A DNA stretch of 64,000 nucleotides from JAXMBN01 sp046349875 (GCA_046349875.1 JAXMBN010000011.1:1-64000); one strand, 5' to 3'; numbered from the stretch's first letter, positions 10,165-19,746 are shown. The notes: generated by a model not told the origin, from the sequence alone. Numbers and translations are program-made.

Positions 10165-11097
10165 ATGGACAACACAATCAACCAACGTGCCCCATTTGCG
10201 GCCATGGTTTTGTGGTCCGTCTTTTCCTTAGTGCTAGGATGTGGCCCTCTTCATTCGAGCCGGACGCAACGCGACCAACCTAAGGACCGTACGCGGATCG
10301 GGACTCTGCTAACGCAGATTCGCAAAGAGGTGAGCCTCCCCAGCGCGTTGCCACCACCCAGCAACAATCGACTTTGGCGGCCTGATCTTGCCATTCTTTC
10401 TTATGCAGATTTTGAAGGTGACTCTATCACTCTGCACAATGTTCGAAACTGCCGCTATCGAACGGAAGAGGACTACGATGTCCGCCACTATGATTTGCGA
10501 TTTGCATTAGATGAAGTTCGAACCGTAGACTTCATCGTTGTCCCTTTCAAGAATGCCAAGCTCTTGGCTCACACGATGCTGAGCTTTGGCCTGGTCGATG
10601 GTAGGCACTTCATTGTCTCGGTAGAGGCCCGGCTGGAACAAGGAGAAAAATACTCTCCCTACGGTGGATCGATGCGCGGCTATGAACTTCTCTACGTCAT
10701 CGGAGATGAACGCGATCTCATTCCACTGCGAACGGAAGTCCGCCAAGTCGATGTGTACCTTTACCCCGGAAATGCCAACCCGGATCAAGTCCAAGATCTA
10801 TTGGTCGACATGCTTCGTCGAGCCAATCAGCTCGCCAGTCACCCAGAATACTACGACACTCTCACCAACAATTGCACTACCAATATCGTGGACCACATCA
10901 ATCGTCTGCGACCAGGAACGGTGCAACTCGACCCACGCGTTCTGCTACCCGGCCATTCGGATAACCTCGCCTATGAACTTGGGCTTCTGAAAATCGACGG
11001 AAAGTTCGATGAAGTTAAGGAACGATATCGAATCAACGTTCTATCCGCAATCTATCAAGACGATCCCGACTTCTCGACAAAAAATACGTCGACATGA
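10165..11097 (+). CDS. DUF4105 (Lnb N-terminal-like) lipoprotein
   Basis: About 310 residues. The N terminus has a hydrophobic stretch ending in a lipobox-like LVLGC, so export and lipidation are likely. The body matches the DUF4105/Lnb N-terminal periplasmic family: FALDEVRTVDFIVVPF, a GGSMRGYELLYVIGDERDLIPLRT core, and the conserved TNNCTTNIVDHIN segment carrying a cysteine. Homologues form an extracytoplasmic cysteine/histidine fold of unproven enzymatic function. The ATG at 10165 gives a short positively biased n-region; an ATG at 10204 is also possible, and a further in-frame start upstream at 10105 adds a sequence without signal character. It lies 91 bp after rarA on the same strand. 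Confidence 0.75.
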   Translation: MDNTINQRAPFAAMVLWSVFSLVLGCGPLHSSRTQRDQPKDRTRIGTLLTQIRKEVSLPSALPPPSNNRLWRPDLAILSYADFEGDSITLHNVRNCRYRTEEDYDVRHYDLRFALDEVRTVDFIVVPFKNAKLLAHTMLSFGLVDGRHFIVSVEARLEQGEKYSPYGGSMRGYELLYVIGDERDLIPLRTEVRQVDVYLYPGNANPDQVQDLLVDMLRRANQLASHPEYYDTLTNNCTTNIVDHINRLRPGTVQLDPRVLLPGHSDNLAYELGLLKIDGKFDEVKERYRINVLSAIYQDDPDFSTKNTST

Positions 11098-11196
11098 TCC
11101 AACGTCGCTATGATGGCTCAATGATTTCATAGGCGACGTGGAGAAGACTGTTGCGCCCAACAAGGCACTTTAGTTCGCGGCCTTTAAGCCAATCGG

Positions 11197-13050
11197 TCAA
11201 GTTCTGTTTTGCTCTTCATTGGCTTCGGGATGAACTTCTAAAGCCCAAGTTTCTGACGGCTTCGTCCCCAAGGTGACGTCCAGCGATCGGATATGCCCCC
11301 GCCGTGAAATCAACATTTCCACTTCGGTTCCCGATTTATAAAGAGCGACGCGTTCGGCCAAATCACTCCCGACGCGAAGGGCATTCAATGCAATGATTTC
11401 ATCGTCAACGTTGATACCTGCCAGATCCGCTGGGCAACCGCGAGGGATCTTCTTCACGATAACTTTTCCATCGACCAATGCGGTTTCACAACCAAGCCAA
11501 CCGTCGGCCGCCGAAGGAGCTGATTGGCTATTTGCAGTTGAAGAACTCTTGGCATCATTCGACGCAGGCTTCGAATCGGTGGTCTTGAATCGCAGGCCAT
11601 ACCACGACAAAAAATTGGAGAAGTCGAGCTCATGAGGTTCTCGAATCATGGAATCAAACCACTTTTCCATGGGTTCTCCAACCACCTCGGAAACGATCGC
11701 TTCAAACTCTTCTTCGGTATACCCCTTTTCAAGATGTCTTTGCCAAAGAAGTCGCATCACATCGCGAAGGGATTTGTTTTTTTGAGTTCGCTTTCGAATC
11801 TCGCAGTCCAACAACATGGCCACGAGACCACCTTTGGTGTAATAGCTGACGCGAGCATTCGAGGCATTTTCATCGGGGCGATAGAACTTGATCCATGCAT
11901 CCCAAGAACTCTCTGTCAATGGTTGAACCAATCTACCTGCAGAATTCTGAACGGTAGCGATACTCTTGCTTAACCTGGCGAGGTATTCATCGCGGGTACA
12001 CAATTGCGTTTGGGCCAAAAACAGTTCGTCGTAATAACTGGTAATTCCTTCCGCGATCCACAACTCGACAAAGTACTGCTCACCTAAGTAGTCGTAATCT
12101 CGCAATTCGCGTGGACGTAGGCGACGAACATTCCAAGTATGAAAGAACTCGTGGCTCACCAAAGACAACCAATCGAGATACTGGCTTTTGCGTTTCATCG
12201 CCCAACGACTCGACATCAGCACCGAACTATTGTCATGTTCGAGACCACCAGAGGCTTCACTGGCAATATTCAGGAACCAGTATTCTGGGTACGGCTTTGT
12301 TCCCCAGAACTCTTGTTCATGGGCTACGATCTTAGATATATCTTCAATCGCTTTTGGATAGTCCCAAAGATCTCCACCTAAAGCATTCGCAAGATAGTGG
12401 CTATGCCCACCGACATCAAACTCGTGAACGGCGACATCTCCTAACAACAATGGGCTATCGACCAAGTCGTGGTAGTGCGGGGCAAGCCTGGTCCACTCGT
12501 GATTGGCTTCCGCTTGGGGCAAGGAGGTTGCCACTGTCTTCCATTGCGAGGGACGTTTGATTTGCACTTCATGCGGAGCTTGCAGCGCTTCGACATTCGT
12601 TAGAAACGTGGCAGCACCGGTAAGAAATGCAAAATCACTTTCGACCCAATTGGTACGAACACTCATTTCTCGGCAATACAAGCGGTAACGTACTCGCACC
12701 GACTTTACGTCGTCACATAGTACCGTCCAGGTATTTTTGGTTGACTTGGCGTAGGGTAGGGGAGTCCCATCATCGGCATTTTCGACACGCATCCACTCGA
12801 TGTTCTTTGCATATTCTCGTACGAGATAGCTGCCGGGAGTCCAAACCGGTAACATCAACTCAAGTGTCTTTTGATCTTTCAGTGGAAAGATCGCCGTCAC
12901 ATCAACGACATGCCGGTCACATTCAGTAAAATCCAAGGTGTAACGAATAGTTTGGGAGGCATCCTCTGCCATAGCGTTCCTCTCGACGAACAAACCGATT
13001 CCCAATGCGAGAATCATGAACCTAAACAGCGACAACGATTTTCTACTCAT
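11197..13050 (-). CDS. M61 family (glycyl aminopeptidase-like) metallopeptidase with PDZ domain
   Basis: 617 residues. A signal peptide (LFRFMILALGIGLF...) precedes an N-terminal M61 beta domain with YTLDFTE and the LPVWTPGSYLVREYA block typical of this family. The zinc motif HEFFHTWN (HExxH, near residue 300) is followed by the downstream glutamate region WIAEGITSYYDEL. A PDZ domain lies near residues 510-600 (DGWLGCETAL...GCPADLAGINVDDEIIALN). M61 enzymes are exported, PDZ-bearing aminopeptidases of poorly defined substrate. The start codon overlaps the stop of the lipoate ligase gene by 4 bases (ATGA), indicating translational coupling. All key residues are present. Confidence 0.9.
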   Translation of the reverse strand: MSRKSLSLFRFMILALGIGLFVERNAMAEDASQTIRYTLDFTECDRHVVDVTAIFPLKDQKTLELMLPVWTPGSYLVREYAKNIEWMRVENADDGTPLPYAKSTKNTWTVLCDDVKSVRVRYRLYCREMSVRTNWVESDFAFLTGAATFLTNVEALQAPHEVQIKRPSQWKTVATSLPQAEANHEWTRLAPHYHDLVDSPLLLGDVAVHEFDVGGHSHYLANALGGDLWDYPKAIEDISKIVAHEQEFWGTKPYPEYWFLNIASEASGGLEHDNSSVLMSSRWAMKRKSQYLDWLSLVSHEFFHTWNVRRLRPRELRDYDYLGEQYFVELWIAEGITSYYDELFLAQTQLCTRDEYLARLSKSIATVQNSAGRLVQPLTESSWDAWIKFYRPDENASNARVSYYTKGGLVAMLLDCEIRKRTQKNKSLRDVMRLLWQRHLEKGYTEEEFEAIVSEVVGEPMEKWFDSMIREPHELDFSNFLSWYGLRFKTTDSKPASNDAKSSSTANSQSAPSAADGWLGCETALVDGKVIVKKIPRGCPADLAGINVDDEIIALNALRVGSDLAERVALYKSGTEVEMLISRRGHIRSLDVTLGTKPSETWALEVHPEANEEQNRT

Positions 13051-13817
13051 TCTTGTGAAAGCTCGATCTTGTTCCAGGCAGGGTTGAAATATTTTCTTTC
13101 ACACAAGGCTAACAACGTTTCTTCCGTGGGAAGCCATGGTGTGATCGGAGAGGAAAATTCTGAGTCCTGTTCGAGGGGCTTGGCCGACCATGCCTCCACT
13201 AAACTGGTTGCCAATTGCGCTCGCGTCAAAGGAAGGTTAGTCACAAAAGCGTCGTGGGGCCTTCTTTGACGATAGTCGGGCTGACGGGGAGGTTCCAACA
13301 AATAGCGAGATATCTTTGCGAGATCAAAATTGTAGAGAAGCGTACCATGATACAAAGCATAATTACGCTTGCACTGCAGGGCATTTCCAGAAAACTTAAG
13401 GCCATCGAGTGTCAGATCGCACGTTCCCTCCATGGCGATGGAAGAGTTCCAACGGGCCAGGGATTTTTGTAGCGTTCCCATCACTTCGGCATGCATCACA
13501 TCGAGTTGTCGGAGGTGGGGGCGTTTGTCATAGGAAAGCAAGACAGAATAAACGAGACACCCTGGACCATGAATGACGGTAGCTCCTCCGCTTGCTCGGC
13601 GGAGAACAGGCACACCATCTCGAACTGCCTGTTGCAGACGAACCTCAACGTCAGCACGCGAAGATCGGCCCAACACGATACAGTCGTGAGGTAACTCCCA
13701 AATCCGCAAGAGTTCCAAGCCCTGAGGCAATTGCGATTGATCCGCCGCCTCTAGAAGAGCCTCATCAAACGCTAAGTTGAAAGCTGGGGTCGGCAGAGTC
13801 TGATTCAATAGAAACAT
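13047..13817 (-). CDS. lipoate-protein ligase A / octanoyltransferase family (BPL/LplA/LipM)
   Basis: 256 residues of the biotin/lipoate ligase fold. Signatures include the N-terminal NLAFDEALLEAA, the RWxx-like LRIWELPHDCIVLGRSS segment, the RRASGGATVIHGPGCLVYS substrate-loop block with the RRxSGGGxV-like motif, and the lysine in LKFSGNALQCKRNYALYHGTLLYN that contacts the acyl-AMP. These enzymes attach lipoate or octanoate to lipoyl domains of 2-oxoacid dehydrogenases and the glycine cleavage H protein. The sequence does not decide between ATP-dependent LplA and the transferase LipM. Upstream of and overlapping the M61 gene. Confidence 0.85.
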   Translation of the reverse strand: MFLLNQTLPTPAFNLAFDEALLEAADQSQLPQGLELLRIWELPHDCIVLGRSSRADVEVRLQQAVRDGVPVLRRASGGATVIHGPGCLVYSVLLSYDKRPHLRQLDVMHAEVMGTLQKSLARWNSSIAMEGTCDLTLDGLKFSGNALQCKRNYALYHGTLLYNFDLAKISRYLLEPPRQPDYRQRRPHDAFVTNLPLTRAQLATSLVEAWSAKPLEQDSEFSSPITPWLPTEETLLALCERKYFNPAWNKIELSQE

Positions 13818-13885
13818 GTGCGAGTGTGGTTCGTTCGATCGAAATCAACCGTGTTTCGTTACGGATACTGAGTTCAAGGTGCCTA

Positions 13886-14665
13886 TCAGTTGGTTTTCGA
13901 ATCCCATTGTAAGACAGCGCCGATGGCTCGATGATCTGATGCAACCTCTTCGTCCAAAACGTCTACGCGTAAAACCTTCCATCGATTCTGCAAATCGCGA
14001 TGGAGTACATAATCGATCTGACGGGTAGGCTTGTTGACCGGGATTGTCGGTAATGGAGAATTGTTAGCACGTTTCCACTCTTTCTGAAGAATGGAAAGGG
14101 GCTGCGAATCAGGTACCGCATTCAAATCCCCCAACAGCAAACAGGGATCGGATCGATCGCGAACCATGGCATTGATTTTCTCCGCTGACGCATTGCGATC
14201 GTCGTCCCCGGGGCGATGATCGAGATGCGTTGAATAGACGGTAAATGATTGTTGGATGGCAGGCCAATAGAGTTCAGCAACCAGAACCCCACGCTGCTCG
14301 CCTTCCCGAACCATGGGAAGCCAAATATTGCGATGACCTAGGACGGGCAACTTGGTGAGGATCGCATTTCCGTAATAGCCTCCCTGCAGATCGATGTTCT
14401 TCTCGAACAGGGGAGTCATGTTCAACAGTCTGCCCAATTCGGAAGCCTGATCCACTTGCTTAGAACGGACGACCAATCGATCCACTTCCTGAACGCAAAC
14501 GAGATCCGGCGAGTACGACTGCATCACTTTTGCGATGCGTTCCAAATCCAACCGACCATCAACACCTTCCCCATGGTGGATGTTGTACGAAAGCACTTCG
14601 CAGTTGCAGTGCTCCGCCCACAACCACCTGCAAATACCCCACCCCACACCACCATTCCCAACCAA
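13886..14665 (-). CDS. endonuclease/exonuclease/phosphatase (EEP) superfamily hydrolase
   Basis: About 250 residues with the EEP core: VLSYNIHHGEGVDGRLDLERIA at the N terminus (the Asn of strand 1), LVCVQEVDR with the metal-binding glutamate, the YSTHLDHR histidine block, LLLGDLNAVPDS and the terminal SDHRAIGA with the Asp-His pair. Members cleave phosphodiester or phosphomonoester bonds; small planctomycete ones of this sort are usually uncharacterised. The 5' end is doubtful: the frame only offers TTG at 14665 or internal GTG codons near the first conserved strand, and the RAYT element ends 40 bp upstream, so the original start or signal peptide may have been lost. Confidence 0.8.
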   Translation of the reverse strand: MVGNGGVGWGICRWLWAEHCNCEVLSYNIHHGEGVDGRLDLERIAKVMQSYSPDLVCVQEVDRLVVRSKQVDQASELGRLLNMTPLFEKNIDLQGGYYGNAILTKLPVLGHRNIWLPMVREGEQRGVLVAELYWPAIQQSFTVYSTHLDHRPGDDDRNASAEKINAMVRDRSDPCLLLGDLNAVPDSQPLSILQKEWKRANNSPLPTIPVNKPTRQIDYVLHRDLQNRWKVLRVDVLDEEVASDHRAIGAVLQWDSKTN

Positions 14666-14704
14666 ATTGAATCACAGCAATCTCTTCCTGCCATCTTACA
14701 CAAT

Positions 14705-14764
14705 CACAACGTGCCATCCACCTATTGTTGATGCGCGCACAAGGTGTCAGCCACCTATTGTTGA
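14705..14764 (-). repeat. paired hairpin units, transposase-3' end of copy 1
   Basis: Two 27-nt units, 14705-14731 (outer) and 14738-14764 (inner), separated by TGCGCG. The inner unit contains the perfect 5-bp hairpin AGGTG-TCAGC-CACCT; the outer unit has the matching arms with loop CCATC and one arm mismatch (C for G, ACGTG). Both run CACAA...TTGTTGA. The same order recurs at the other three element ends. Confidence 0.85.
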
Positions 14765-14951
14765 TGACGGAAATTGAGTTCGTTTGCAGGTTTTGGGGCA
14801 GAAAAGAGCATGGAATGCTTAAGCGGTTCGGCTTTTGGCAGAGATGGATGCCAGAAGAAGGCGAAAATGCCTTCGGATGGGAGAGAATGCGCGGACCGCT
14901 AGACAGATTGCTGTTTGAGATCGCTTGAAGATGGAGTAGTGGTCGAAAAAA

Positions 14952-16184
14952 CTACTCGGTAAAGCAGGCGCGGCAGGAACGTTGGCCACGACTCCAGGCG
15001 ATGTTGCGGTTCTTGGCTTCCTTCTGCAGGTTCACTGGCTTGCCCGCAGCGTAACACTTCCCGAAGTACTTAGAGAAACCCCACACCAAGTCACACCACA
15101 TCGAACCTTCGATTCCAATTCGCTCGAGGATCGGTTGAAGGTCATCGGGTATCTTGCCACGTTTGTCTGGGCGGTTTTGACGACCCGTCCAATCGAGCAG
15201 CGTCGAGTACTCGGCAAGCGTCATCGACAAGAAGCCCTTATCGCTGGCTCGTGTTCCTCCATGATGTGGCTTGGCACCTACGACATCATGTTCGTTGAGT
15301 TGTAGCGGCGCAAGCCATGTATCCACAGGCCTTAGGCATGAAGAGTCGGCTTTGCTTTTGGCTCGTTGTTTTTCTTTTGGATTTTTTTCGTTTTCTGAAC
15401 GGAAGTCGCTTAGACACTTTTGTAATCGAGCAACTTCTTCTTTGTCGCGAAGCCGCTTGGCCAACTTGATCTGCTGCAGAATCGTCTTTTCATCGATCCT
15501 CGAAGGTTCCAATGCAATCGCTGCTGCGATTCTTTTAGCACCTTTTTGCGCCTTGATGCGATCATAGGCCGAGGTAAACCTAGATGCCTCTGGAGTCTTT
15601 GCCATGGCGGCTCGCACGGGATTCAGATCGACATACATCGCGCAGGCCAAGAGCCCCGCTTCGTCGACAATCTTCTGAGCTTTAAAACGTCCCTCCCAGA
15701 AGCGGCCAGTGCACTTGTCTTCATTGTTGGCTTTGCGAGCTATAGGCTCAGATACTGCTCGCATGAACCAAGAAATACTCGATAATCGCTTTCGAAGTTC
15801 CAGCATTCGCTTGGCATCGGCCATTTCTTTCGCGATCTGCTGTTGCGTTGGTTCACCTAGGCAATCATCCAGTCTTTTCCCGGGGAAAAGCCTCAACCAA
15901 CGCGTGGCGACATCTTCATCGGACCACAGTTTTACGATGTCTGGCCGGGTTCGCAGAATCGAATGCACGTGGTTCGACATGACCGCATAGTTGAGCACAT
16001 CAACACCGAAGGCGGATGCTAGCAGTTCCATCCTAAGCCGAATCCAGCCACGCCGGTGCTCAAAATCCTTTCCCGACGCCTCATCTTTGCCAGCGAGAAA
16101 GGCCCTTCGCACACATCGCTGGATGCAATGAGCGATGGCGACTTCCTCTTGCCCAAACACCGATTCCCGCTTTGGTCGCGCCAT
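14952..16184 (-). CDS. REP-associated tyrosine transposase-like protein (Y1_Tnp, HUH nuclease)
   Basis: 410 residues. The Y1 transposase core has the HUH signature MSNHVHSILR (near residues 88-97) and the C-terminal helix with the conserved CAMYVDLNPVRAAM block whose family carries the tyrosine nucleophile, preceded by CTGRFWEGRFKAQKI. These enzymes nick single-stranded DNA at hairpins through a 5'-phosphotyrosine bond. The C-terminal 200 residues (KGFLSMTLAEYSTLLDWTGR, WCDLVWGFSKYFGKCYAAG) are an extension larger than in classical IS200 TnpA and resemble the long RAYT group. ATG at 16184 has GGAG spaced correctly (AGGAGTTGAATC before ATG). All of the frame is open, in contrast to copy 2. Confidence 0.9.
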   Translation of the reverse strand: MARPKRESVFGQEEVAIAHCIQRCVRRAFLAGKDEASGKDFEHRRGWIRLRMELLASAFGVDVLNYAVMSNHVHSILRTRPDIVKLWSDEDVATRWLRLFPGKRLDDCLGEPTQQQIAKEMADAKRMLELRKRLSSISWFMRAVSEPIARKANNEDKCTGRFWEGRFKAQKIVDEAGLLACAMYVDLNPVRAAMAKTPEASRFTSAYDRIKAQKGAKRIAAAIALEPSRIDEKTILQQIKLAKRLRDKEEVARLQKCLSDFRSENEKNPKEKQRAKSKADSSCLRPVDTWLAPLQLNEHDVVGAKPHHGGTRASDKGFLSMTLAEYSTLLDWTGRQNRPDKRGKIPDDLQPILERIGIEGSMWCDLVWGFSKYFGKCYAAGKPVNLQKEAKNRNIAWSRGQRSCRACFTE

Positions 16185-16227
16185 GATTCAACTCCTCCGA
16201 TGAATCCTAGCGCAGCAACTTCCAAAG

Positions 16228-16288
16228 TCAACAGTAGGTGGCTGACACCTTGTGTGGGGCGTCAACAATAGGTGGATGGCACCTTGTG
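16228..16288 (-). repeat. paired hairpin units, transposase-5' end of copy 1
   Basis: Inverted relative to the other end: inner unit 16228-16254 (loop GCTGA on this strand, perfect AGGTG/CACCT arms) and outer unit 16262-16288 (loop GATGG), separated by TGGGGCG. The outer unit ends exactly before TTA at 16289-16291, the complement of the pectate lyase stop codon. Confidence 0.85.
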
Positions 16289-18496
16289 TTAGCGGAGGAA
16301 GTGTTCGAGGGGAGTGATGAAGGTGGAATCGTAGCGGTTGGCGTCGGAGGGATCGTGTGGGTCGAGGCCATGCGACTGCTCCCAGGCATCGGGAATGCCA
16401 TCGCGATCGGTATCGATGGGTGGTGTACCGGATTCCATATGGGGCCATCCACCAACATCGGTTTGTGAGTCGATGATCCCAGGAATGCCACTACGACTCC
16501 CTTTGGAAGAGGTCGTTCGAGTTCGCACATCACGGAGAATGCGCTGGTCTACGGCATCGTGATGTGGAATGTTGGCTCCAACATCCTTGAGCACATCGAC
16601 ATAAGCTTGCTCGGCTGTTGTCTCGGTCACATAGGATATCCAAGGAGGATCAAGCAAGCGAATCGAAGGCCATGCGGCTGGATCAACCAGTGTGCATGTG
16701 GAGCCCCAATTATCCTGATAGTCACGCCCTTCCATCACATTTCCATCCACATAGTATTGTTGTGGATCGGCCGGTGAACCAACGTCGGGTTTTAGCAAGT
16801 AAAACACACGCGTGGCTGGGCCGGGAATATAAAAATTGTTGACCAACTGGAGTGCTTTGACTCCGCCATCGTTGGTTCGATGTTCCCAGTTGTAGACAAC
16901 GTTATTGCGTATATCGAGCCTTCCCGCGAAACCACCACCTTTATTGAGTCCTCCGGCCAAACTCCAGTTTCTTCCCGCACAGTGGGCTAATAAGTTGTGG
17001 TGAAAACTTCCGATGTTTCCTGAAATGCTTCCGGCAAAGGAATGGCCCTTTCCAGGTTGGTACTTTTTATGGTTCGCAATGTTGAGTGCTTCAGCAACGA
17101 TACAGCGTTGGACCGTGATGTTACCAGCTCCGCGTGAGCTGACTCCTTCATCGATCGACCAACTTACCGAACAATGATCCATGATCGAATGATCGGTGCT
17201 CGCAAAGCCAGTTCCATCCATTGTCAACTGCGCTTCATCTCCGACTCGGATTCGAAGATGACGCAAGATAACATCATGGGTGCCAAAACAACCAAAGGTA
17301 TAGCCGCGGATGCAAATCCCATCACCGGGGGCAGTTTTCCCTGCAACCGTAAGGTAGGGATTGCGTACAACGAGTTTGCTTTGAAGATGAATCGTGCCGC
17401 CAACATCAAACACCACGGTCCGCGGACCTTCTGATTCAACGGCATCACGCAATGAACCTGGCCCGGAATCGCCAAGATGCGTGACGTGAAGAACCTTGCC
17501 GCCCCGTCCGCCTTTGGCGAATCGACCATATCCTTCTGCACCTTCAAATGCCAATCGGCGGACTTGAAATCGCCACACTCGTCCCGTTTCGTTAGGCTTG
17601 TTGGATTCCATTGGCCGTTCATCAACTCGCCAATAATAGGTCTTGAATGGATTCCATTGCGCGTCTTGCAGGTGCGATGTAGGCTGCCCTTCCCATCGAT
17701 TCGTAGAAAGTGATCCTACGAATTCGGGAGATCCGACTTTCGCATTACGTACAGCCTTTTCATCCGTTCCTAGGTATAGATCGAATCGATCTACATGGTT
17801 GCTCGATTGCCATTCAAGCTTAGGACGCTCCTCTGCATGCTCATCGCCGTCGAACGGAGAAGGTTTGCGAGCCTGATGTTGGAGGTCGCCACCATCGATA
17901 CAAAATCCATTCAGGATCATGCGCGGTGACGTTGTTGCCGCATCTGTGAGGCTCCATCGAATATGTACGGCCTGTCCTGCTTTGGCCTCGAATTGAAGAT
18001 AGTGCGTGCACGCATCATCGTCATGAATCACTCTTTGCGTTGGCGATTTCCATTCCGAGGCCCCTTGGTCAATGACCTGCATACGCAGCGCAGGCCAATG
18101 CTTGTCATCGAGCCCATTGTGATACGACAGAATGGAATGTTTCCCAGGGCTTAGGCCCTCCAGGGTCAATTCGAGCAATGCCGCGGGCTTGTCACTGGTC
18201 ACAACAACTCCATCCGCAACAAGCGCTTCCGGATGATCGAACCCAGCCTTCCACCAATCACTGGCCCAAGTTGCTCCGTTGATCGGCCTCAAGGCCATCC
18301 GAATCCCTTGCGACTCGAGATGCATCGTTTGGGCCGACGCGATGCGCCAGTCGATTGCATCAGGGGCGAGGACATCGCGTCGCTGATTGTCGGGACTCAA
18401 GTCGACAAGCATGGGCTTACCTGCTTCTGCAATCGAAACAGAAAACAAGCTCAGGAATCCAAAGATCCACGCAACGACACGAAGAGGCTTATGCAT
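16289..18496 (-). CDS. secreted pectate lyase-like protein (PL1-type right-handed beta helix) with Ca-binding C-terminal repeat
   Basis: 735 residues. Signal peptide at 1-25 (VVAWIFGFLSLFSVSIAEA). An N-terminal beta domain of about 200 residues and a fibronectin/Ig-like segment (RFDLYLGTDEKAV...YYWRVDE) precede the catalytic beta helix (about 330-620): YGRFAKGGRGGKVLHVTHLGDSGPG, VVFDVGGTIHL, and DHCSVSWSIDEGVS are typical of planctomycete PL1-like lyases. The C terminus has a thrombospondin-type-3/dockerin-like calcium motif (DTDRDGIPDAWE), common in exported planctomycete enzymes. It probably depolymerises pectin-like polymers outside the cell. The TAA stop directly abuts element copy 1. Upstream on the same strand is wecB. 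Confidence 0.85.
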   Translation of the reverse strand: MHKPLRVVAWIFGFLSLFSVSIAEAGKPMLVDLSPDNQRRDVLAPDAIDWRIASAQTMHLESQGIRMALRPINGATWASDWWKAGFDHPEALVADGVVVTSDKPAALLELTLEGLSPGKHSILSYHNGLDDKHWPALRMQVIDQGASEWKSPTQRVIHDDDACTHYLQFEAKAGQAVHIRWSLTDAATTSPRMILNGFCIDGGDLQHQARKPSPFDGDEHAEERPKLEWQSSNHVDRFDLYLGTDEKAVRNAKVGSPEFVGSLSTNRWEGQPTSHLQDAQWNPFKTYYWRVDERPMESNKPNETGRVWRFQVRRLAFEGAEGYGRFAKGGRGGKVLHVTHLGDSGPGSLRDAVESEGPRTVVFDVGGTIHLQSKLVVRNPYLTVAGKTAPGDGICIRGYTFGCFGTHDVILRHLRIRVGDEAQLTMDGTGFASTDHSIMDHCSVSWSIDEGVSSRGAGNITVQRCIVAEALNIANHKKYQPGKGHSFAGSISGNIGSFHHNLLAHCAGRNWSLAGGLNKGGGFAGRLDIRNNVVYNWEHRTNDGGVKALQLVNNFYIPGPATRVFYLLKPDVGSPADPQQYYVDGNVMEGRDYQDNWGSTCTLVDPAAWPSIRLLDPPWISYVTETTAEQAYVDVLKDVGANIPHHDAVDQRILRDVRTRTTSSKGSRSGIPGIIDSQTDVGGWPHMESGTPPIDTDRDGIPDAWEQSHGLDPHDPSDANRYDSTFITPLEHFLR

Positions 18497-18588
18497 GATT
18501 CGATCGAATATGGGGAGGACACGAAGAGAAAAGATACGCGTCCTTCTTGCGCTCGATCGCTATCAACGAGAAGGCATGATGTCGGACG

Positions 18589-19746
18589 CTACTGCGAAAA
18601 GTTGTTCTCTAGGATATCGCGAATTTGACGAGCTGTGGTGCCATCGCCATACGGATTGCGAAGAGCCGAACGCCGCGCATATTCATTCGCATCTCCCAGC
18701 AGTAGCGTAGCTTCTTCAACGATCTTCTCTGGGTCCGTTCCCACCAATCGACACGTGCCCGCGGATACACCTTCCGGTCGCTCGGTTGTATCACGCATCA
18801 CTAGTACCGGTTTGCCCAAAGAGGGTGCTTCTTCCTGCACGCCACCTGAGTCGCTCAGCAATAGAGCGCACCGATCCATCAACCATACAAAGTCTTCGTA
18901 CCCTGCTGGTTCAATAAGAGCAATGGTTGGATGATTGCCAAGCCATTTGTGGACTGGGCCTCGCACTTGTGGATTCAGGTGCACTGGGTAAAGAATTCCC
19001 ACATCGGGAAAGCGTTGTGTGATCTGAAGAAGCGCTTGGCAGATGCGTTCAAAACCGTCGCCGAAAGATTCTCGTCGATGGCCCGTTACTAAAATCCACG
19101 GAGCCTTCGTGCCATGTAAGTATTGCTTGGTGAATGCTTCGGGAATGCCTAAGCGATTCGCGATGTCATCGCTCGAAACCCCGCGTTGTCCCAAGCGATT
19201 GCGCACCCAAAGCAATGCATCGACAACCGAATTGCCGGTCACAAAAATGGAGGACGGAACGATACCCTCGCGAAGTAGGTTCTGTCGACTCACATCGGTC
19301 GGGCAAAAGTGCCAACGGGTCAGCGGAGACGTCAATCTTCGATTCATTTCTTCAGGAAAGGGAGACAACATATTGCCAGTGCGCAGTCCCGCTTCCACGT
19401 GTCCTACCGGAACATGGTGGTAAAAAGCGGCCATGGCCGAGGCAATCACTGTCGTGGTATCCCCTTGAACAAGCATTGCGTCGGGCTTCTCGCGTACGAT
19501 CCAATCGGAAACCGACTGGAGGACTCGTCCTGTAAGTTCGGGAAGTGTCTGCCCTGGTTGCATCAAATTGAGGTCAAATTCGGGTTCGATTCCGAACACG
19601 GCCAAAGTTTGGTCGAGCATCTGGCGATGTTGGGCCGTTGCGAGAAAAACGGGCTGTACAACCTTGGACTCGCGAAGTGCAAAATAGATGGGAGCCATTT
19701 TGACACATTCGGGACGGGTTCCTGCAACGACGGCAATCTTCTTCAT
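18589..19746 (-). CDS. wecB: UDP-N-acetylglucosamine 2-epimerase (non-hydrolysing)
   Basis: 385 residues, the usual WecB/MnaA length. Motifs in order: VVAGTRPECVKMAP at the N terminus, VQGDTTTVIA, GHVEAGLRTGN followed by PFPEEMNRRL, VTGHRRESFG, and the UDP-binding SDSGGVQEEAPSLGKPVLVMRD with TERPE. The enzyme interconverts UDP-GlcNAc and UDP-ManNAc for cell-surface glycans. ATG 19746 begins MKKIAVVAGTRPE; the 28 further in-frame codons upstream show no homology and are ignored. It precedes the pectate lyase gene by 92 bp on the same strand. Confidence 0.93.
   Translation of the reverse strand: MKKIAVVAGTRPECVKMAPIYFALRESKVVQPVFLATAQHRQMLDQTLAVFGIEPEFDLNLMQPGQTLPELTGRVLQSVSDWIVREKPDAMLVQGDTTTVIASAMAAFYHHVPVGHVEAGLRTGNMLSPFPEEMNRRLTSPLTRWHFCPTDVSRQNLLREGIVPSSIFVTGNSVVDALLWVRNRLGQRGVSSDDIANRLGIPEAFTKQYLHGTKAPWILVTGHRRESFGDGFERICQALLQITQRFPDVGILYPVHLNPQVRGPVHKWLGNHPTIALIEPAGYEDFVWLMDRCALLLSDSGGVQEEAPSLGKPVLVMRDTTERPEGVSAGTCRLVGTDPEKIVEEATLLLGDANEYARRSALRNPYGDGTTARQIRDILENNFSQ

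Larger units (their letters stand above)
14705..16288 (-). mobile_element. RAYT-type transposable element, copy 1 (intact transposase)
   Basis: A 1584-bp element defined by comparing it with the inverted copy at 48291-49872: sequence similarity stops at the same base at both ends. Each end carries two 27-nt hairpin units pointing inwards as inverted repeats, with one transposase gene between. The left flank reads ...TTACACAAT and the right flank TTAGCGG; no target duplication is visible. The right end touches the TAA stop of the pectate lyase gene. RAYTs normally stay single copy and mobilise REP hairpins; this looks like a self-contained element that carries REP-like pairs as its own ends. 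Confidence 0.8.
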
